Below, piece after piece: positions 57,222-64,000 of a DNA stretch of 64,000 nucleotides (positions are counted from its first letter, which is position 1; each line of letters begins with the position of its first letter). This DNA is from Molossus alvarezi (Eukaryota > Chordata > Mammalia > Chiroptera > Molossidae), in NCBI GenBank assembly GCA_037176705.1, contig CM073885.1:168258290-168322289 (forward strand), given 5' to 3'. The translations under genes were made by a program, and so were the position numbers. The notes beneath the pieces are model-generated. The model saw nothing but the letters and a program-made list of their open reading frames with translations. It was not told the DNA's origin and did no database searches.

Positions 57222-58334
57222 CTCACAAACATATAACTTTGAAGGGCAAGAATCTATTCTGCTCTTTCACAAGATGAAGAAGGGAGGATCATGTAATCTA
57301 AAGACATGTGGTGGGATATACGAAAGTGTGTTATATAAATGACAGACTAAAATATCAGGCCCGGAGAGCCTATGTTTACTTTATTTCTGTGGTAGAAATT
57401 TATGGCCTAAAGTCACCACCAAAATTTGCAAAATTTATATACTTACTTGTACTGATTTGTTTCCCAAATCTTCACCAGATCCTTAAGAACCAAAGAAATA
57501 TTTAGTTGCTTTGTAAGGATTTGAGAAGTATGTGACCACTTCCAAGCTGGAAGAGAAAGCAAATTGGCTATGCCAAAGATATTTTCTGGAAAGAATTTTC
57601 TGTAATGTTTTTCATCTGAAGCACTAAATAGAAATTGTACATTCTAATGTTTCTATCAAGAAGCACCTATTTAGAGTTTGAGAACTAAGCCTTTAGTACA
57701 TAATTGTTACTCAGCCCTTTCCATTTGTTTTTAAAGATACTTCTAATGGCAAGATTATCAGAGAGTCAGCACATTTTTTTTCATAAAAGTATGCTAGATT
57801 TAAAAATAGTAAATGGTCCATTTCTATGTTATAAGGCCTATATGAAAGATCACCAAATATAATTGAATACATTTGGAGAAATGTGTGGGTAAATATTTTG
57901 GAAAAATAAAAAAAATTTGGAAAATTATTATTTTAAAGAAATGTGTAATAAAATCAATAAAGTGGGGATCAAAATATATGCCAGTCATTATTCACCAATT
58001 ACAAGACTTACATGGGTCACTAAATGCCTTTGTTTGTCAAAGAAATGATTTAATACAACCAGTTATACTAAACTGTAGATTCTAGTTAAGATAAAAGCAA
58101 TATAGAATGTACCATTCCTCAAAGGGTCAATGTCATTTTGGTGATCAAAATGCTTAATGGGGAACAGGAAGTATAAGCAGGATGAAAGAACCTTTAAAAC
58201 TGTTGAATTAGTGTCAGTAAAACTTGGCACTGTGGAAAATTAAGCTACCAACTGAAAGACAATCCAGCTATGTCCTACCAGAAAGGACAGGTATTCTGCT
58301 TTTGTTACTACCCTGCTTTTAGCAAGACAGCATT
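57222..58334. other. Unique AT-rich DNA
   Basis: No gene or repeat recognised. Confidence 0.4.
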
Positions 58335-58470
58335 AATTTAATCATTCAACAGAAGAAACGTAAAGTGTAATACACATCTGTTGTTTGCTATGAGGGATCT
58401 CCATGCTATATAGTCTCTGCCTTCCAAGAGCTCACAATAAAAATAGGAAGAAATAAAATCAACAATACAA
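58335..58470 (-). repeat. L2 fragment (probable)
   Basis: 'TTTAATCATTCAACAGAAGAAACG...TAGTCTCTGCCTTCCAAGAGCTCACAATA' has the antisense L2 3'-end layout. Confidence 0.45.
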
Positions 58471-59009
58471 GAGTTAAATATAAAACAACTGCTCAAGATA
58501 CATCACAGAGCAATGCCTTATTATTTACAAAGTGTATAATCGCCATCTTTGCCTTTCTTTTGGGAAGGTATATAAAAAATCTAATGATTTTACAATTAAC
58601 TCAATGCCAAGCACTGCATTATTGTGCCTGTGCTATAATAAACATTAACTTATTACAATATCAGATTCAGAGCATATAAATAACTCAATAAAAAGAAAGA
58701 TATCTTTTGTCTCTGAGTCATTAAAACCCTACAGGGGACTCATATTTCTTTTGGCAAGATGAATTTTCAGAAGGTTTAATAGGGAACTACAAAATTGATT
58801 TTGAGTAAAAGCAACAAATATTTTAATGAAGTAATTAAGTGCTAATCACGAGAAAAGAAATGAATCAGCATTCCTTCAGCTCTGCCTAAGAACTTGGCTG
58901 GATGTAGCAAACAAGGAAAATTAGTTAAAACAGATACAATCATTTGGGTTGATCCCTTTATCCTCAGCCCCTATCTGCTTCCCTCCCAGGGGCCTCCACT
59001 TTCTTTTCC
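58471..59009. other. Unique non-coding DNA
   Basis: No gene recognised. The start of the next L2 may lie somewhat earlier than drawn. Confidence 0.4.
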
Positions 59010-60478
59010 TCCCACCCATATTCCCACTTGCTTCACAACTTTCTCTCCCACTATTCCTCCAAAACTGCTATCAAGTCATAAATGCCTCCATATTGCTACA
59101 TCCAAAGATCAATTCTGTTCTCATACTTGACCTCTTGGCGGTCATGACAACTCATCACTCTGCTGTCTAATATGCTCTCTTCGGTTGACAACATGCCCAC
59201 TTAGTTCTTCCTTACCTCAGTAGTTCCTCTGCTGGTTCTTCCTCTTTCCCCTATTTCTGAATGCTGGGTTGCCCAAGGACTTCACCTTTATCCTCCTCTC
59301 TCTCTTTCCTCTCACAAGATGACCTCATCCATTGCCCTTGGTTCTAACCACCATGCTCACACCCCCATCTAGGAATGTAGACCTCCAGCTCCAAACTTCC
59401 TCCTGAGTGCTAGACTTGAATATCCAACTGCCAACCTGATCCCTTCACTTGGATGCCTGCTAGCATCTCAAACATACAACATATAAAACGGAACCCCTGG
59501 CCTTCCCCACCTCACTCAAATCAGAGACTTCATCGTCTCAGTCAGCGGCAACTCCATCCTTCTAGATTTTTAGGCCACAAAATCCGTTTTCTAATCTGTC
59601 AGCCAATCCAAAGGGCTCTACTTCTACACGTATCCAGAACTTGGCCACTTGTTGCCACTTTCAACTGCTATTTTTTTTTTTTTTATCCTCACCCGAGGAC
59701 ATTTTTTGATATTTTGTTCAGGTAGAGTGGGAGGGAGAGAGAGAGAGAGAGAAACATCGACGTGAAAGGGACACATCGAGTGGCTGCCACCCACACAACC
59801 CAACCAGGGCCGGGGACAAACTGCAACCGAAGTACGTGCCCTTAGCGGGGACCGAACCCAGGTCTCTCGAGACCGCAGGCCGACGCTCTAACCGCTGAGC
59901 CAAACCGGCCAGGGCTCAACTGCTATTTTTTTATCCATGCCACCATCAGCACTCATCTGGATTGCTTTGCTAGCCCCCTGTCCGGCCCCCCTGCCTTATC
60001 TTTGCTGCCCTATCATACATTCTCAGAGGAACTTAAACATGAGTCAGGTCATGGCACGTCTCTGCTCAAATGACTCTGAAATGACTCCATGTTTCATTCT
60101 GAATACAGACAGAATCCCAAGGGCCTGCAAGGCCCTACACCATCAAGCCTTCTCATTTCGTGCGGTACTTGATCACCGGGCATTCTACCCTCCACACTGA
60201 AGCCACACTGGCCTCCTGGCCCTTGCTCGGATCCCACCTTCTCAATAAGGTCAATCCCAGGTACCTCATTTAATCAAGGAAAACTTACCGTTGCTTTCTT
60301 CTTTACACAACACTTATCACCTGCTAACATACTTTAAAATGTCCTTATGTTCATTTTTATTGTCCTTTTCTTTCAGGGATCTGTGCCAATTTTGCTCGCT
60401 GGCATATGTTAGCACTTGGTACAGTGAGTAGCACAAGTCTGCAATTAATGATACTTGAGAGAAGAATGAATAATGGGC
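59010..60478 (+). mobile_element. Long L2 fragment (RT gene 3' half to 3' end)
   Basis: Sense L2 words in the correct order: 'CCTCTGCTGGTTCTTCCTC', 'GATGACCTCATCCATTGCC', 'ATATCCAACTGCCAACCTGA', 'CTTGGATGCCTGCTAGCATCTCAAAC', then after a Ves insertion 'CATCAGCACTCATCTGGATTGC', 'TGCAAGGCCCTACACCATC', 'GCCACACTGGCCTCCTGG', ending 'CTTGAGAGAAGAATGAATAATGG'. L2 is an extinct LINE shared by mammals. At about 1.2 kb without the SINE it is long for an L2 relic. A deletion removed part of the RT 3' end near 60238. Confidence 0.8.
59678..59915 (-). mobile_element. Ves SINE, near-consensus (young)
   Basis: Antisense copy with an intact CpG-rich head ('CGCAGGCCGACGCTCTAACCG') and a perfect duplication of about 17 bp starting TCAACTGCTATTTTTTT (59661-59677 and 59916-59932). 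Retained CpGs suggest recent insertion. Confidence 0.95.
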
Positions 60479-60990
60479 TCAACCATTTCCCGGTGGCTCA
60501 AACCAAGTACTTTGTAGTCACCCTCGATTTCTTCCTCTGCCTATCACTGACCCAATCCATCAGAACAACCTTGTCATTCCTGGCTTGGAAATATGTCTAG
60601 AATTAAACCACTTCTCACTCCACGGCCATTGCTCTGACAGGAGCCACCCATGTCTATGGTTAGTACTGGCACAATACCCTTCTTCTTGGCTTCCTCTCTT
60701 CCACCCTTGTTCCCCATTACAACCTGCCTTTCACAACACAGCCAAAAAGATGTGTATAAACCTTAATCATGTCACATCACTCTTCTCAAAACCTTTCAGT
60801 CATTCCCATCATGCTTAGAATAGAATCCAAATTCTAACCCAACTTTATAGGGCTCTTCTTGGTTTGGATCCTATCTGTCCCCTAATTTTATTTCTTTTCT
60901 CTCTCCACTTGCTCACTCCACTCCACTAAAATTGACTTTCCAGAAGCCCCTCAAAGAAGGAGAATTTAGTTCTGCATTAGATCCTTTGTT

Positions 60991-61029
<39 letters not shown>

Positions 61030-61590
61030 TTTGTGTGTTTTTATTGATTTTAGAGAGAAAGAGAGAGGAAGGGAAAGGGAGAGAGAGAGAGAAACATTAA
61101 TGAGAAAGAACATCGATTGGCCACCTCCTGCATGCCCCTCACTGGGTACCTGGCCCACAACCTGGGCATGTGCCCTGACTGGGAATTGAACCGGCGACCT
61201 CTTGGTGCATGGGTCAGTGCTCAACCACTGAGCCACATCAGCCAGGCCTTCATTAGAACCTCTGCACTCGCCCTTCCTTTCCACCCTTCTTCAGTTCCCT
61301 CGCTCACTCCCTTCATTGAGTCTCCCCTTAAATGTTAACACCTCAGAGCCTTCCTTGACCATTCTACATAGAAAGAGTCCCTTTACCCACTTTTAATATC
61401 TCCCTTCCACCCTGTTTTATTTTTCTTTATAATATGCAGTATACATGGTAATATTCTACTATATTTTTGTTTATTGACTCCTCAAAAATATAATCCCCAT
61501 ATATCAGGGCATTTATATTACCCACTGCTCTATCTCTTGTGCCTAGAACACATAGCTGGTACTCAAGAAAACATTTACTGAGTGAGTGAA
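60479..61590 (+). mobile_element. Second L2 fragment, directly following the first
   Basis: The order restarts within the L2 RT gene ('TTTGTAGTCACCCTCGATTTC', 'CTGACCCAATCCATCAG'). It continues ('CATGTCACATCACTCTTCTC', 'CTTGCTCACTCCACTCCAC') and, past a Ves, reaches the 3' end ('GCCTTCCTTGACCATTCTAC', 'GCCTAGAACACATAGCTGGTACTCAAG', 'ACTGAGTGAGTGAATT'). Same strand as the first copy. Confidence 0.8.
60986..61250 (-). mobile_element. Ves SINE with expanded (TTTA)n tail
   Basis: Antisense copy. The A-rich tail has become a (TTTA)n microsatellite at 60990-61032. Flanks CATTAGATCCT (60975-60985) and CATTAGAACCT (61251-61261) form the duplication with one mismatch. It lies inside the second L2. 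Confidence 0.95.
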
Positions 61591-62670
61591 TTATCAAGAG
61601 ATTTACTTTAATCCTTAAACTAGATAAAATACCAAATGGAAATATATTCCAACCTACTAGTGTTCAATGTTAATAAGAACTAAATTCTATTCAATAGATT
61701 GAGCTTTAGTCACCAGAGTAAAACATGAGGTCACTCAAAACGATCCATATCTGTACTTGGTTCCAAACTGTAGACAGATACAATTTGTTTTAGACATAAA
61801 AATGGCAATGTCTTTTTATAAAGGTCTGTGACTTTCTAAATGTATTGGAATGGATTTTATTCTCTACTATTCAGCTCTTACCTCATGTAAAAATTCAACT
61901 CCACAAATTAATTGCTGAAGCAAGAATGAATAATCCCAGAACAAGGCTTTGCTTGAGATTAGAGTCACAAATCATAATCACTTGGATTCAGTCCCATCAA
62001 CCAGATGCTCAACCAAAAGAATTCTCTTTGAGGTTTCTCCCACTACAGATTTTTGCATCACAGGCAATACTTTGCTGAGTATTTATGGCTAAAGTAAACA
62101 GATCCAACATTAAACACGTAGTAAGATTTTATCTATAAAACTTCAATGTGCTATTTCCGGTAACTCTATCATCCATCTTCCTAGGTCATAATCAGAAAAA
62201 ATGGTGATAAGGAGGAAAAAATATGAGAAAAAATATGTAGTGACATATCAGATGATTGCTACTATTGGTTTTATCCTGTTTTGGATTTGGGTTTTTACTG
62301 TGCTGTCGTGAATGTTGATTTCTGATAAACTTTCATCAAATGTTGACTTTCTTCCCTCAGGTTTTGTCTAAGTGCTAACCATGTGGAAATAATTACAATG
62401 TGCCATTATACATACATGAATTATTTTATTAGTAGAGCACGGAAACATCTTTGAGAATTGGCTAAAATCTCAACAATGGTGTATGCAGTAATCCCTGAGC
62501 TATTTGCTAAATATTTGAGCAAACAGAGCATTGTTTATTTAGTTCTTGTTAGCTTCCCATGTGTATTCTTGGAATGAGGTTGTAGGTTTTCTGTTTGATT
62601 TTAAGGGAGACCACGACCAGAAAATCATAAGCCTAAACTAGAAAAGCTACACAATCATTATGTACCAAAA
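61591..62670. other. Unique AT-rich DNA
   Basis: No gene or repeat recognised. Confidence 0.4.
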
Positions 62671-62743
62671 ACAAACAACAACAACAACAACAAAAAACCC
62701 TCAAAAACAAACAAAAAAGAAAACACACACAAACAAAAACCAC
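62671..62743. repeat. (CAA)n / A-rich simple repeat
   Basis: CAA and CAAA units with a short CA stretch. Confidence 0.9.
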
Positions 62744-63890
62744 ACTTTTTATCTGATTCTTCACCTGTAACCAATACTCCCCTAGCTCCACTACTATGTC
62801 ATGATGATCTCTGCTTTCGCCAGTTTACAGTTTAAATGTGGTCACTGAGCAATTCTAACATCAATTTGTTAACTGCTGGAGGCAGTGGCCTGTGCTAGCC
62901 TGGGGATTTAAAAGACGTCAAGGTCATGTGTTCCAGAGTAAAATGATCTTCCTACAGCCGTGCCTAAGAGATCTCAGGCTTGGTTTTGATCGCCCCCTCC
63001 TGCATTTTCATCTGTAAACACCCACCTCGCAGTTCAGAATGTCAGAGGAGAACATTTTCTCCTGCGGTTTCTGTTTGAGTCCTCCTTAGCTCTGCTCCAA
63101 AGGCAATCAGAGCTCTCTGTAGCATGAAAATTAAGGGTGATGAACCTAAGAGTTTTTCTAATCCATCTCCTTTCCTAAGGCAGGAGCACGCCTTAATGAT
63201 CTCAAGAGAAGGACAGCTTGATACCAGAAGAGTCTGATAGCAATTTGAGATAGTCTCATCCTGTGCTATACAACACAATTGATTATTTTACAGTCTGGGC
63301 CTCTCTCAAGTCGTGTTCGTCAGGAAAAAATGTCACAAAACTTGCCATGGAAAAAATCCTTGAACAGCTATATTCTGGCACATTGTCTTAACTTGTTATT
63401 GTCCTTTAAAATTAAGACTATTCAGAATAATGGTATTTTCTGGGTATTTACCTTGTGGTGCAAGAGAAAGAAACATCAGCACACACTGTCACCTGGACCA
63501 TCTCCCTAGCTCACAGAACCGTAAATATACCTAAAAACAGCTTGACCATAGAAACATAACTTTTTGTTGAGACACAGTTTGCATGGAAAACACTGTATGT
63601 ATCTAAAATGTCTCCTGGGATTTTTCTATCCAAGAGGAAACAAAATTCAAAAGAACAAAAATGTTCACATTTTGTTATATTATTGAAGCTACATGTAGCA
63701 TAATCATTATCACAGTCACATGACACCCTGTTACTTGTACTTATGACCTGCCAGAGACATCTAGGTCTATAGTTAAGAAATCACTGTTCTTACATCATTC
63801 TCCCTCTCTGAAATAAAATTTAAACCTTAAACAGATGTTGTAATAGTTGTGTCCATATCTGAGAAATAACCAAATGGCAAATAGCAGCAT
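62744..63890. other. Unique non-coding DNA
   Basis: No exon or repeat recognised. Confidence 0.4.
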
Positions 63891-63892
63891 TA

Positions 63893-63931
63893 CAAAAACA
63901 AACAAACAAACAAAACAAAAAACAAAAAAAA
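63893..63931. repeat. (AAAC)n simple repeat
   Basis: AAAC units passing into an A-run; the last 70 bases of the window after it look unique. Confidence 0.9.
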
Positions 63932-64000
63932 CCCACCTTGCTTAAATGGGTTATTTTTAATTTTTTCACATTGCTTTGTGTTCAGATAGTTGAGCATCTA

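Noticed and set aside
394..61250. tRNA genes suggested by tRNA-like heads
   Set aside because: All the B-box-bearing heads belong to Ves or MIR SINEs; none shows a complete cloverleaf without a SINE body, A-tail or insertion duplication.

Overview
This is mammalian nuclear DNA from a bat, almost certainly a yangochiropteran. The window is full of Ves SINEs: tRNA-like heads reading as variants of 'CTGGCCGGTTTGGCTCAG', a GC-rich middle and a pyrimidine-rich tail. It also holds L1 3' ends typical of bats and the usual old mammalian repeats (L2, MIR, MLT1-like LTRs, MER5-like hAT). The bat-specific Helitron, piggyBac and hAT elements common in Myotis were not recognised, so the family is left open. 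I found no convincing host protein-coding exon, no RNA gene and no CpG-island promoter. The window reads as intergenic or deep intronic. All open reading frames of 60-160 codons are either LINE fragments or chance frames.

Layout. 1-6 kb: mostly unique AT-rich sequence with a 136-bp foldback (MITE-like), a CT/CA microsatellite and three Ves copies. 6.2-8.5 kb: a minus-strand ORF2-less 'half-L1' (HAL1-type) with 5' UTR, near-intact ORF1 and 3' end; a Ves head is joined to its 5' end inside one target-site duplication (TSD). 8.9-11 kb: a Ves, an MLT1-like LTR and an L2 scrap. 11.3-15.3 kb: a second HAL1, plus strand. It carries a Ves in its 5' UTR and a truncated L1 in its 3' UTR, and that L1 in turn carries a Ves/L1 chimera. 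15-21 kb: mainly unique sequence with MER5-like, LTR, L2 and MIR relics. 21-27.5 kb: two ancient L1s tail-to-tail, both lacking their 3' halves. They are interrupted by Ves copies, including a pair sharing one target site, and by a solo LTR. 28-45 kb: unique DNA, several Ves, a young L1 with 5' inversion (33.0-34.6 kb), and older L1, L2 and MIR pieces. 45-58 kb: an ERV-type LTR, Ves copies, an old L1 ORF2 relic and an RPL26 processed pseudogene. 59-61.6 kb: two consecutive L2 fragments. 61.6-64 kb: unique DNA.

The features do not form pathways. What connects them is retrotransposition. L1-type machinery appears to have moved Ves SINEs, HAL1s, an RPL26 mRNA and template-switch chimeras, and the nested TSDs give a relative order of events. 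The most distinctive signals are a class of tail-less Ves copies that all stop at the same internal point, and two cases where such a Ves head is joined to L1-family sequence within one TSD. Family names come from recognising consensus-like sequence by eye; no database search was run.
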